Below are positions 39,303-49,339 of a stretch of DNA of 64,000 nt, piece after piece. Below the pieces are notes generated by a model. That model did no database searches and was not told where the DNA came from. It worked only from the letters and a program-made list of their open reading frames with translations. The translations under genes and the position numbers were made by a program. How positions within the stretch are numbered: position 1 is the stretch's first letter; each line of letters opens with the position of its first letter. Source of the stretch: Desertimonas sp963733085 (GTDB lineage: Bacteria; Actinomycetota; Acidimicrobiia; Acidimicrobiales; Ilumatobacteraceae); the NCBI GenBank assembly GCA_963733085.1, contig CAVTBY010000002.1, positions 372,001 to 436,000 on the forward strand, given 5' to 3'.

Positions 39303-41996
39303 GTGGCGCACGGCGTCGAAGCCGACCGTCTCGAGGCGACGCGGGCCGGCGTGCCGTGGCGACGATGGGGGCCGTACGTCAGCGAGCGCCAATGGGGCAC
39401 GGTGCGCGAGGACTACAGCGACAACGGCGACGCCTGGAGCTACTTCACCCACGACCAGGCGCGTTCGCGGACGTACAATGGGGTGAGGACGGCATCGCCG
39501 GCCTGTGCGACGAGCGGCAGCGGCTGTGCTTCGGGATCGCCGTGTGGAACGGCGTCGACCCGATCCTCAAGGAGCGGATGTTCGGGCTCACCAACGCCGA
39601 GGGCAACCATGGCGAGGACGTCAAGGAGTACTACTTCTTCCTCGACGCCACGCCGACGAGCTCGTACCTGAAGTTCCGCTATCGCTATCCGCTGGACGGT
39701 TACCCGTACGACGACCTGGTCGCGACGAATCGATCGCGTACCCGACTCGACCCCGAGTACGAGCTGATCGACACCGGCGTGTTCGACGGCAATCGCTTCG
39801 TCGACGTCGACGTCGAGTACGCCAAGCGCGATCCCGACGACGTCGAGGTGCGGATCACGGTCGCCAACCGAAGTGCCGACGCGGCGACGATCCATCTGCT
39901 GCCGTCGCTGTGGTTCCGCAACACGTGGTGGATGGGCGCGCGAGAAGGGCACGCTGCGCGCCGCCGAACCGGCGGTGATCGCCGTCGAGCACAGCGAGCT
40001 CGGCGCGCTCGAATTGCGCTGTGACGGCGCGCCGGAGCTGCTGTTCACCGACAACGAGACGAACACCGAGCGATTGTGGGGCACGCCGAACGCCACGCCG
40101 TACGTCAAGGACGCCTTCCACGAGTACGTGATCCAGCGGCCGGGTCGAGGCGGTCAACCCGGCGCGCACCGGCACGAAGGCGGCCGCCCTGTACGGCTGG
40201 GGATTCCCGCCGACGAGCTCCAGTGTCGTCCGGCTTCGACTGTGCCCTGCCGGCGCCGAGGACGTCGACGACGTCGAGCGGCTGTTCGCGGCCCGCATCG
40301 CCGAGGCCGACCAGTTCTACGCCTCGATCACGCCGCCCCAGACGTCCGCCGAGGAGGCCTCCGTGATGCGTCAGGCGCTGGCCTCGATGCTGTGGAGCAA
40401 GCAGTACTACTTCTTCGATCTCGATCGCTGGCTCGAGGAGCATCACGTCCACCCGCTGCGCGACGAGGGCGAGGGTGGCGATGTGCGCAACCGCAGCTGG
40501 TTTCACATGGTCAACGACGACGTCATCTCGATGCCGGACACGTGGGAGTACCCGTGGTACGCCTCGTGGGATCTCGCCTTCCACACCGTGGCGCTGGCGA
40601 TGGTCGATCTCGACTTCGCCAAGGGCCAGCTCGAGCTGATGCTCCACGAGCTGTACCTCCACCCCAACGGTCAGCTCCCCGCCTACGAGTGGAACTTCTC
40701 CGACGTCAACCCACCGGTCCACGCCTGGGCGACGCTGTTCGTCTACGAGTCGGAGGTTGAACAGCGCGGCGCCGGTGACGTCGACTGGCTGAAGCGGGCG
40801 TTCCAGAAGCTGCTCGTCAACTTCACGTGGTGGGTCAACCGCAAGGACCCGTCCGGGCGCAACGTCTTCGAGGGCGGGTTCCTCGGCCTCGACAACATCG
40901 GCGTGTTCGACCGCAGCTCGCCGCTGCCGACCGGCGGTCGTCTCGAGCAATCCGACGGCACGGCGTGGATGGCGTTCTTCTCCCAGGCGATGCTCGGCAT
41001 CGCCGTCGAGCTGTCCCAGCACGATCCGATGTACGAGGACATGACGCTGAAGTTCGCCGAGCACTTCGTGTTCATCGCCGCGGCAATGGATCGCATCGGC
41101 GACAACGACGACGAGTTGTGGGACGAGGAGGACGGGTTCTTCTACGACGTGCTGCGTCTCCCCGACGGACAGGCGTCACGGCTCAAGGTGCGCTCGATGG
41201 TCGGGTTGCTGCCGCTCGAGCGCGTCGATGGTCGCTCCCGATCGAGGGGATCGACGTGAGCGACGGGCTGCTGCGCCGGCTGCGCCGGCGGATCGACTCG
41301 ATGCCCGAACTGCTGGCGACGATCCACGATGCCAGGGAGCCGGGCGTCAATGGCCGGCGGATGCTGGCCGTCCTCGACGAGGACAAGCTGCGTCGGGTCC
41401 TTGCCCGGATGCTCGACGAGAACGAGTTCCTCGGTCCCCACGGTGTTCGTGCCCTGTCCCGGGTGCACGCCGACAATCCGTTCACGCTCGACGTCCACGG
41501 GCAGGGTTACGAGGTGCGCTACCTGCCGGGCGAGTCGGACAGCGGGATGTTCGGCGGCAACTCGAACTGGCGTGGTCCGGTGTGGTTCCCGGTCAACTAC
41601 CTGCTCCTGCGTGGGTTGCTGCACCAGTACGCCTACTACGGCGACTCCTTCACGGTCGAGTGCCCCACCGGTTCGGGACGGCCGTGCACGCTGTTCGAGG
41701 TTGCCGAGGAGCTCGGGCGGCGGCTGGTGTCGACCTTCCTGCCGGGCGACGACGGCCGTCGTCCTGTGCACGGCGCGATCGAGCGGTTCGGCGACGATCC
41801 GTTGTGGAAGGACCCGCTGCTGTTCTACGAGTACTTCCACGGCGACACCGGCGCCGGCCTCGGCGCCAGCCACCAGACCGGATGGACCGGCCTCGTCGCC
41901 AGGATCATCCAGGTGCTCGGCTACCTCAAGCCCGAAGACCTGCTGTCGAGCGCCCTCAAGGGCCACCTCGTCTACGGCGCCGCGGCACCGAGATGA
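39303..41996 (+). CDS. GH63-like (MGH1-type) glucosidase, about four frameshifts
   Basis: About 895-residue cytoplasmic glucosidase. The N-terminus (WRRWGPYVSERQWGTVREDY, GDAWSYFTHDQARSR) and the middle (PWYASWDLAFHTVAL, YEWNFSDVNPPVHAWA) and C-terminal (FGGNSNWRGPVWFPVNYL) segments match the bacterial GH63-related family, whose members include glucosylglycerate and mannosylglycerate hydrolases. Frame changes near 39478, 39945, 40150 and 41215 are needed. The start GTG at 39303 lies 9 bases after the cupin stop; the end overlaps the amylase start (ATGA). Together with the amylase it suggests turnover of an alpha-glucan or glucosyl solute (inference). Confidence 0.87.
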
Positions 41997-43469
41997 GCGG
42001 TTGGCCCGACCGTCCGGTCATCTACGAGTTGAACACTGCCGCCTGGCTGTACGACGTCGGCCGGCGGGTTGGGAAGAAGTCCACCTTGAAGGACGTTTCG
42101 CCTGCGGAGTGGGACCGCGTGACACCTATGGGCGTCGATGCGGTGTGGCTGATGGGCGTGTGGCAGCGCAGCCGGTTCGGCGCCGAGTCGGCGCTGAGTT
42201 CGGACGATCAGATGGCGTCGTTCCGCACCGCCCTGCCCGACCTCGACGACGCCGACGTCATCGGATCGGCGTACTCGATCAGGCGCTATCGGGTCGCCGG
42301 TCGATTCGGGGGCGAGAAGGGCCTCGCGGCGGCGCGGGCCGCGCTGGCCGAACGGGGCGTGCGGCTGATCGTCGACTTCGTGCCCAACCACGTCGGGCCC
42401 GACCACCAATGGCTGGCCAAGCATCCCGAGCGGTTCATCCAAGGAACCGCCGACGACCTGGCCGGCGAGCCGGCGGCATTTCTCGAGGTCGGCAAGGCGG
42501 TCGTTCGCGCGCGGCCGGGACCCCTACTTTCCGCCATGGCCCGATGTCGCTCAACTCAACGCCTTCGCCCCCGGGATGCGCACGAGTGCAGCCAAGACGC
42601 TGATCGACATCGCGGCGCAAGCCGACGGTGTGCGCTGCGACATGGCGATGTTGGTGCTCAACGACGTCTTCGCCCAGACGTGGGGCGAACGGGCGGGAGT
42701 GCCACCGGATCGGGAGTATTGGAGCGAGGTGATCGACGCCGTCCGCGCCGTGCACCCCGGCTTCGTGCTGATCGCCGAGGCGTACTGGGACCTGGAATGG
42801 CGGCTCCAGCAGCTCGGCTTCGACTTCTGTTACGACAAGCGGCTGTGCGACCGCCTGCTCCACGAAGACGCATCGTCGGTCGTCGGCCACCTCCGCGCCG
42901 ACCTGGACCATCAGCACCGTTTGGTGCGCTTCCTCGAGAACCACGACGAGCCCCGTGTTGCCGCCGAGCTGTCCCCGGAGGCGGAGCGTGCTGCCGCCGT
43001 GGCGGTGGCAACCTTGCCGGGCGCGACGCTCTGGCACGAAGGCCAGTTCGAGGGTCGGCAGGTGCGTCTGCCGGTCTTCCTCCGCCGTCGTCCCGACGAA
43101 CCTGTCGACGACGCGTTGCGCGCCTTCTACCTGTTGCTGATCGGTGCGGCGGCGGCGATCCGACGCGGAGACTGGGCGCTCTGCGCGGCGACCGGTTGGC
43201 CCGACAACCACAGCTACGACCAGCTGCTCACGTGGTCGTGGACCGACGAGGACCATCGATCGCTCGTTGTGACCAACTACTCGGTTGTCCCGGCGTCGGC
43301 GCGCATCCAGATGCCCTGGGACGACCTTGCTGGACGAGCGTGGCGACTCGACGACGTGCTCGCCGGTGTGCAGTACGAGCGCGATGGGACAGAGCTGAAT
43401 GTAGAGGGCCTCTACGTGGAGCTCGCGCCATGGCAGTTCCACGTTCTTGTCCTGGCGCCCGCGTGCTAG
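41993..43469 (+). CDS. alpha-amylase family (GH13) protein, one frameshift near 42520
   Basis: About 490 residues starting MSGWPDRPVIYELNTAAWLYD. The four GH13 regions are recognisable: DFVPNHVG (I), DGVRCDMAML with the nucleophile Asp (II), LIAEAYWDLEW with the acid/base Glu (III) and FLENHDEPR with the third Asp (IV). One extra base near 42520, just after VVRARPG, splits the gene. Many relatives are found next to the GH63-like glucosidase, as here, where the start codons overlap. No signal peptide, so action in the cytoplasm on stored or imported alpha-glucans or on glucosyl donors is expected. Confidence 0.88.
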
Positions 43470-43525
43470 CTCAGCTGTCTGCGCGTCGCTCGTGACGCCT
43501 GGCGCTAGAACAGCGCTGTCAGCGT

Positions 43526-43531
43526 TACACT
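43526..43531 (+). promoter_or_regulatory. candidate -10 box TACACT for the VapBC-like operon
   Basis: TACACT lies 6 bases before the antitoxin ATG at 43538. Just upstream, GCGCT and AGCGC (43502-43516) form short inverted arms that may be the antitoxin operator. Confidence 0.45.
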
Positions 43532-43537
43532 GCAACC

Positions 43538-43780
43538 ATGGCGACGATCCAGGTTCGCAACGTGCCCGATGACGTCCACCGGACCTATCAGGTACGGGCA
43601 GCGGCCGCCGGTATGAGCGTTCAGGAGTACCTGCTCGCCGAGCTGACCCGGACTGCTCGGCTACGCACACCGGCCGAGCTCGTCGCCGAGGTCGAGTCGC
43701 GCATGCGCGCCGAGGGTCGAGCAGGGTTCGCTGGTGTCGGATCCGCAGATCTCGTCCGAGCCGACCGCGAATCCCACTGA
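43538..43780 (+). CDS. FitA/VapB-like ribbon-helix-helix antitoxin
   Basis: 80 residues, MATIQVRNVPDDVHRTYQVR..., the typical FitA-like RHH beginning (IQVRNVPDDVH, then AAAAGMSVQEYLLAEL). The C-terminal half (TPAELVAEVESRMRAEG) is the toxin-binding tail. Translation overlaps or nearly touches the PIN-domain gene downstream. The short -10 box at 43526 predicts a leaderless operon mRNA. Confidence 0.88.
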   Translation: MATIQVRNVPDDVHRTYQVRAAAAGMSVQEYLLAELTRTARLRTPAELVAEVESRMRAEGRAGFAGVGSADLVRADRESH

Positions 43781-43787
43781 GCAGCCG

Positions 43788-44195
43788 ATGACGGTGTTCG
43801 ACGCGTCGGTGTTCACCGATGCTTTGGTGGTTGCAGGCGACATCGGTGACGCCGCCAGGTCGGAGTTGCGTGATCGCACCGTGCTCGAGGTGCCGGGCAT
43901 CTTCGCTGCCGAGGTCGTGTCAGCAGTACGTGGGCTGGTCCGCCGCGGCAAGCTCGATCAGATCCGGGCGGCGGCGGCCGTCGAGCAGACGCGCACGCTG
44001 CGGTCGATCCAGTATCCAATCGAGCCGTTCCTCGATCGGGTGTGGCAACTGCGCGACGACCTGACGGTGTACGACGCGTGGTACGTGGCGCTGGCGGAGT
44101 GGCTCGGTACCGACCTCGTCACCGCCGACGACAGGCTGGTCAACGCCGCTGGCCCGCTGTGCCCAATCAGACGGCCGGGCGCGCCGGCACCGTGA
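43788..44195 (+). CDS. VapC-like PIN-domain toxin
   Basis: 135 residues from the ATG at 43788 (MTVFDASVFTDALV); an alternative GTG at 43734 would overlap the antitoxin. PIN-domain acidic residues are seen in VFDASVFTDAL, the Glu of IFAAEVVSAV, and the C-terminal YDAWYVALAEWLGTDLVTADDRL. Such toxins are Mg-dependent ribonucleases that often cut tRNA or rRNA. The 3' end overlaps the convergent cupin gene by 29 bases. Confidence 0.88.
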   Translation: MTVFDASVFTDALVVAGDIGDAARSELRDRTVLEVPGIFAAEVVSAVRGLVRRGKLDQIRAAAAVEQTRTLRSIQYPIEPFLDRVWQLRDDLTVYDAWYVALAEWLGTDLVTADDRLVNAAGPLCPIRRPGAPAP

Positions 44196-45165
44196 CTTCG
44201 AGGAACTCGCAGCCGGAATCGCCCGACACCAATCCGTGAGCCATCTCCGCCGGGACTGCGACCGAGTCATTGGCGGTGAGCAGTTCGGCTGGGCGATCGA
44301 GTCGCAGCATGCTCGCCGCGCCCGACAACACGAACCAGAACTGCAGCTCGCCGTCGTGGATGCCGACAGCGGTCTCGGCGCCCGGTGTGGCGCGCACTAC
44401 TCGTGCTCCGGCGATGCCGGCGGTCGACGCGCCGATGCCGGTGTCCCGACATTCGAAGCCCTCCGCCCGCCAGGTCGTCCACGTCGCCTCGGCGGCGCGG
44501 TGGAGCACGAACCGTTGGCCGGCGAAGTCGAGGTCTTGCCGCGGCGTCGGCAGCGACTGGTCCGGGTCGAACCACGTCTCATGCACGGCGGGGCTGGTGA
44601 TCTCGACGACGTCCAGGCTGCCAGAGCTCTCGAGCACTCGGTGGCGAATGCCCGGTGGCTGCAGGACACAGTCGCCGGCGTTCAGCGTGAAGGGCTCGCC
44701 TTGGCCTTGGTACACGAGACGGACCCAGCCCGCGACGCAGAAGATCAGCTGGAACTGAATGTTGTGGTAGTGCACCTCGTCGGGGACGGGCCCGGCGTCG
44801 GGGATGCGGATGTGCGACGCGATGAACCGTCCACCCTGGCGGCTCGGCAACAAGTCGCGGTACAGCATTTCGGCGCGCCCGACGCCCCACCCTGTATCGG
44901 CGTGCCGGTTCAGTTCGAACGCCGGCACGAGCGGCGGCATCGCGAGCGCTCCCGGCCATTCGGCGTCGCCACTGACGAGGCGGATGGTCATGCCGCCGCC
45001 TTCGAGCAGGGCGACGGCCGGATCGTCCGCCGGCGAGATCATCCGGACGGCGAAGCCGAGGCGACGGAACTCGTCGAGAGCCTGTTCGAACCGGCCACCG
45101 GCGACGGCCGCGTCGACGTCAAGCAGCTCCACTGTGAACAGCCTGGCATCGGCGTCGGCAGACAC
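44167..45165 (-). CDS. double-cupin domain protein of unknown function
   Basis: 332 residues from the GTG at 45165, which follows TAGGAG at a good distance. The first part (ALDEFRRLGFAVRMISPADDPAVALLEGG) has a look of a VOC-type unit; then come two cupin-like domains: one around VHYHNIQFQLIFCVAGWVRLVYQG with GDCVLQPPGIRHRVLESSG, the other around DGELQFWFVLSGAASM with ANDSVAVPAEMAHGLV. The His residues in both suggest metal binding. The substrate is unknown; dioxygenase, isomerase or sugar epimerase-like roles are open. The upstream region is cut off by an IS110 transposase gene just 17 bases before the start, so the native promoter may be lost. Confidence 0.75.
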   Translation of the reverse strand: MSADADARLFTVELLDVDAAVAGGRFEQALDEFRRLGFAVRMISPADDPAVALLEGGGMTIRLVSGDAEWPGALAMPPLVPAFELNRHADTGWGVGRAEMLYRDLLPSRQGGRFIASHIRIPDAGPVPDEVHYHNIQFQLIFCVAGWVRLVYQGQGEPFTLNAGDCVLQPPGIRHRVLESSGSLDVVEITSPAVHETWFDPDQSLPTPRQDLDFAGQRFVLHRAAEATWTTWRAEGFECRDTGIGASTAGIAGARVVRATPGAETAVGIHDGELQFWFVLSGAASMLRLDRPAELLTANDSVAVPAEMAHGLVSGDSGCEFLEVTVPARPAV

Positions 45166-45182
45166 TGAAGCTCCTATAGATG

Positions 45183-46403
45183 TCAACTTTGAGTGAGTAG
45201 CCAGTCGCGGATCTCTCGGGCGAGTCGGGTGTCGTGGCTGAGGCCGCGTTCGAGGCGTGAGAGTTGGGTCGGGCTGGTGTTGGAGTGACTGCTGACGGTG
45301 GTCAGGCTGAGGTTTTGTTGGAGTCTGATGGTTCGGAGCTGCTGGCCGGTGGGTAGGTCGGTTGGCGGGTTGGTGATGGCGGTGTAGACCTCGCGGGCGA
45401 CGAAGCGTTTGAGGCAGCGAATGACCTCTTTGCGGGTCTTGCCTTCGGCGGTGCGGCGTTCGAGGTAGGCGCGGGTGGGTTGGTGATAGCGCATGCGGAC
45501 GAGCACGATCGTGAACAGTGCGTTGTTGGCCCGGCGGTCTCCGCCACGGTTGAGGCGGTGTCGGCTGGTCTTGCCGGATGATGCTGGCAGTGGGCAGGCC
45601 CCGCAGAGCTTGGCGAAGGATGCTTCGGAGCGGAGGCGATCTGGGTTGTCGCCGGTGGCGGCGAGGAGCTGTGCGGCGGCGTGTGGTCCGACACCGAACA
45701 GGCCGAGCAGTGCCGGAGCGTGAACGGCGACGAGTTCGGCGATGCGCTGCTCGAGTCGCCAGTTCTGGTCGTCGAGGAAGCCGATCCGACGGGCCAGTTC
45801 GCGGATCGCGAAGCGGGTCTGCCGCTCGATCGGGTCGGGATGGTTGTCGGTGAACCGGCGGGCTCGACCGAGCTGCGCGCTCAGCGTGAGCCCGTCGCGC
45901 AGACGGTGCCGGAGTCCGTCCGGGGCGGTCACGATGAGGGCTTTGAACTGGTTGATCGCCCGTGTGCGGTCCAACGTTGCGGCGTGGTAGACGATCTCCA
46001 AGGAGCGGATCGCCTCCACCGAACCATCCCGACTCTTGGGGATCGCCGTGGCCCGACCCGACAAAGCAGCCTGGGCGGCGGCGACGGCATCGGTCGGGTC
46101 GGACTTGCCATCGCGGCGACGTGCTTTGCGATCGGGGCGGTCGACCTCGATCACCTCGACGCCGGCCGACGTGAGATGACGAGTCAGCCCGGCACCCCAG
46201 CAGCCTGTCGACTCGACGCCAACCCGATCGATCGTGCCGTGCTCGCCCATCCAACTCAGCAGCGCTGCGTAGCCAACTGCCGTGGTTGGAAACGACGCAG
46301 TGTCGATGTGTCGGCCGCTGCCCGAATCGAGTACCGCCGCGACGTGAACGTCGTCGTGGGTATCGACGCCGCCCGTGACGCGGGCGCTCAGTGATGTCAT
46401 CAT
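45183..46403 (-). mobile_element. IS110-family transposase with XRE-like C-terminal tail
   Basis: 406-residue DEDD-type transposase. The N-terminal RuvC-like domain begins GGVDTHDDVHVAAV and includes VGVESTGCWG and DRPDRKARRRDGKSDPTDA. The C-terminal Transposase_20 domain has LFGVGPHAAAQLLAATGDN and CGACPLPASSGKT, with the conserved serine. After about residue 350 there is an extra segment (GQQLRTIRLQQNLSLTTVS, TQLSRLERGLSHD) that looks like an XRE helix-turn-helix. Both flanks are extremely short: the ATG overlaps the stop of an IS1595 transposase and the stop is 17 bases from a chromosomal start codon, so the usual non-coding end that encodes the bridge RNA is not apparent. Confidence 0.9.
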
Positions 46404-47293
46404 GGTTGCTGGTTCTTGGATCGGCTGGTGCGCCGGTTGAAGCGGAAGGTGAACTCGTCGAGGTAGTAGTCGAGGTGCTCAGCGGACTGGCCGAAATGCA
46501 TCGTCCCGGCGAGCCACCGTTTGAGCAGCGAGCTGACCCGATGGACGCCGGGGAGCAGCTCGTGGGCAGGGTTCGGGGACGAGTGCACGACGATCGGGAC
46601 ATGCTGGAGATGCAGCTTCTTGGCGACGAAGGCGTAGGAGGACTCGCCGTCGGTGTAGAGGATCGTGCCCGCCGCGATCGAGTCCTCGGAGAAGCGCAAC
46701 AGCTCGTACTTGCGGTCGGTGGTGTCGATGCTGCGCATCCTGAGCCGCCCCAAACGACGTGGTGGGAAGCGCTCGACGGCGATCGCGACCTCCTCCTTGT
46801 TGGCGTAACGCGGCCCGCCCCTGCCCTGGCCACGGCCACCGATGAAGGTCTGATCGATCTCCACGGCGACGCCATCGCCACCGAGACGCTCACGATCCGG
46901 GCGGACCATCGCTCGACGCAGCTTGTGCATCCACGCCCACGCCGTCTCATAGGAGCCGTGACCGAGCACACGTTGCAGACCGAGCGCCGAGACACCGTGC
47001 TTCTGGGCGCACACGAACCACATCGCCGAGAACCACACGCGCAGCGGATAGCGGCTGCGGTGAAAGATCGTGCCCGCCGTCACCGACGTCTGACGGCCAC
47101 AGCGGCGACACATCCACAGGCCCCGCGCCGTCGTCCACGACTCGTCGCCCCCGCAGTTCGGGCAACGGAACCCGTCTGGCCAGCGCACCTTGGCGAGGAA
47201 CTGCCGGCAGGCGTCGTCATCGGGAAACCAGGCCCCGAACGACTGCCAGGTACCCGGATAGTGCACCCCGGCCTTTGGCGTCACCGACTCCAC
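46400..47293 (-). mobile_element. IS1595-family transposase, C-terminally truncated
   Basis: 297 residues. The N-terminal zinc ribbon is intact (CPNCGGDESW, MCRRCGRQTS) followed by VTAGTIFHRSRYPL, the IS1595/ISXO2 signature, then a DDE-type domain (VAVEIDQTFIGG, LYTDGESSYAF). It ends DEFTFRFNRRTSRSKNQQP where relatives usually continue for some 20-30 residues, so the C-terminus is probably cut by the IS110 element whose ATG overlaps the stop (ATGATGA). The start GTG at 47293 lies 47 bases from the DUF222-HNH start. No convincing terminal inverted repeats were identified. Confidence 0.88.
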
Positions 47294-47340
47294 GAATCAC
47301 AACATATAGGAGTGACTGGACTCAAAGGGATACGCAATAC

Positions 47341-48749
47341 ATGAGTTCGGTGAGGGGTGTCGAGCGGTTGGTGTTGGGGGATGAGCCCGATGACGGGACG
47401 GTGCTGGACGCGTTCGTCAAGTTGTTGGTCGCCGAACCCGGAGAGCGCAACAGTGAGGGGTTGGCCGGGTTGGTGCGTCGTTCGTTGCGGGTGCGGGGTT
47501 GGCTCGACGCCGTCGACGCGCGGATCGCCGCGCGGGCCGCCGAGCTCGCGGATCAGGGTCGTGGTGAGGCGGCGGCGACGGTGCTCGCCGGTGGCGGCCG
47601 CCGGGCCAAGCGTGACGCCGAAGCAGCGGCGGCACGTGGCGGCGTGTGTGCGCGGATGCCGGAGCTGGGTGCGGCGCTCGCCGAGGGTGTGATCGGTGCC
47701 GGTCATGTCGACGCCGTGGCCAAGGCGGCGCGCCAGCTCGACGACGACGGCAAGACGAAGCTTGCCAAGCACGCCGAGGCGTTGGTCAATGCGGCGTCGT
47801 CGATGTCGCCTGAGCAGTTCGATCGTGAGGTTGGTGACCTTGCCCGTGACCTCGCCGGTGACGGCGGGTTGTCTCGTCACGAGCAACTGCGCCGGCAACG
47901 CAACGTGCGGCGTTGGGTCGACAAGCACACCGGGATGTGCAAGACGTTGCTCAGCTTGGATCCGCTCGATGACGCCAAGGTGTGGACCGCGTTCAACGCC
48001 GCCATCGCGCGGCGCGGGCGGTCAACCAGGACGGCGACGAGCGCAGCTGGGATCAGTTGCAGACCGACGCCATCGTCGACCACATCACCCGCCCCACCAG
48101 CGACAGCAGCGGAGCAGCGGCTGGAGCGGAGGTGTCGGTTCTGATCGACTACAGCGCCCTGCTCCACGGCGGCGAAGCGAAAGTCGCCGAAACCGCCGAC
48201 GGTCAGGCACTACCGGTCGAGGTGATCCGCCGGTTGTGCTGCGACGGCAGCCTCGTGCCCGTCTGGCTGAGCGGCGATCACGAGGTGCTCGCCGTCGGCC
48301 GCCAATGCCGCCTCGCCACGAGGGCGCAGCGGCGGGCGTTACGGGCGATGTACCGCACCTGCTGCATGCCCGGCTGCACCGTGGCGTTCGATGCCTGCCG
48401 GATCCATCACGTCGACTTCTGGGAACACCTCGGGGCGACCAACCTCGACAACCTGGTGCCGATCTGCGAACTGCATCACCACCTCGTCCACGAAGGCGGC
48501 TGGACCCTCACCTTGCACACCGGCCGGCGAATCACCCTGCACCGACCCGACGGCACCCTCTCCTTCGACGGCGTCACCACCGACCGCATCACCACAACGA
48601 CGATCGAGATCGACACCCCCGGCGGACAACTTGAGCCGGAACCGGCACCGCGGTCGTGTCAACGGAAGCGACCACCACCCACCACGGCTGCCGAAGTCGC
48701 CGAAGAACTCCAACTTGCCCTTCACGAGATCCAGGTCAACGCGCCGTGA
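47341..48749 (+). CDS. DUF222 / HNH endonuclease-signature protein (13E12 type), one frameshift
   Basis: About 470 residues. The DUF222 domain takes up the first 300 (LVRRSLRVRGWLDAVDARIA, VNAASSMSPEQFDREV), followed by an HNH domain: RTCCMPGCTVAFDACRIHHVD and NLDNLVPICELHHHLVHEGG. Near 48005 a one-base loss (or two extra) separates the parts. These 13E12 proteins are highly multiplied in actinobacterial genomes and behave like mobile or recombining repeats (family knowledge); their role is unclear. It lies right beside two transposases. Confidence 0.88.
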
Positions 48750-48775
48750 ACCGTCCGACCTCGACCGGACGCGGG

Positions 48776-49315
48776 CTAGGAGGCTGCTGAGCCACACAGC
48801 GGCCACGACTGGTCGTGGCGCCAGCCGTCACCGGTCTCGAACATCAGCGACAGGGCGTCGATGCGGTCGCGCAACGGCAGCAGGGGGACGACCTCGGCGG
48901 CGAGGGCGTTGGCGACCTCGCGCGTCAAACGGCTGCCGACGCTGAGGTGCGGGGTGTACGTCCGGTGTTTGCCGGCGTAGGGGGCGCAGTCCGGGAAGGC
49001 CGTCGTCACCAACGAGGTCAGCTCGTCGAACCGTTGTGCCGGCTCCGGTTGCAACCATACGACGCTGGTTCCGAAGCGGCGGACCTCGCCGAACGTCGCG
49101 TCGAACGGCGCGGTCGCGGCGCAGATCTGTTCGATCTCGGCGACCGCCCCGTCGTCGACGGGGTTGCGGAACGGGAAGAGCACGGTGACGTGTGACGGCA
49201 TCTTGCGGCCGAGGTTGCGCAGGTGGCGGGAGCGCAGGTCGTAGAGGGCGTCGTGCACCCGGGGTGCGAGGAGCACCAGCGCTGACCGTGTCGCAGGTTG
49301 CACGGTTCCTATCAT
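48776..49315 (-). CDS. 2'-5' RNA ligase / cyclic phosphodiesterase-like protein (LigT type)
   Basis: 179 residues from the ATG at 49315 (MIGTVQPATRSALVLL). The two catalytic HxT/HxS motifs of the 2H phosphoesterase superfamily are present: SHVTVLFPF and TPHLSVGSR. These enzymes open 2',3'-cyclic phosphates or join RNA ends. It is head-to-head with the ERCC4 nuclease gene with only 24 bases between the start codons, implying shared promoter space. A long upstream extension in the same frame overlaps that gene and is rejected. Confidence 0.85.
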   Translation of the reverse strand: MIGTVQPATRSALVLLAPRVHDALYDLRSRHLRNLGRKMPSHVTVLFPFRNPVDDGAVAEIEQICAATAPFDATFGEVRRFGTSVVWLQPEPAQRFDELTSLVTTAFPDCAPYAGKHRTYTPHLSVGSRLTREVANALAAEVVPLLPLRDRIDALSLMFETGDGWRHDQSWPLCGSAAS

Positions 49316-49325
49316 CGTCCGCTCA

Positions 49326-49331
49326 TAGCAT
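49326..49331 (+). promoter_or_regulatory. candidate -10 box TAGCAT for the ERCC4 nuclease gene
   Basis: TAGCAT lies 8 bases before the GTG at 49340 in the 24-base divergent gap with the LigT-like gene. Confidence 0.4.
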
Positions 49332-49339
49332 CGTCGGGC

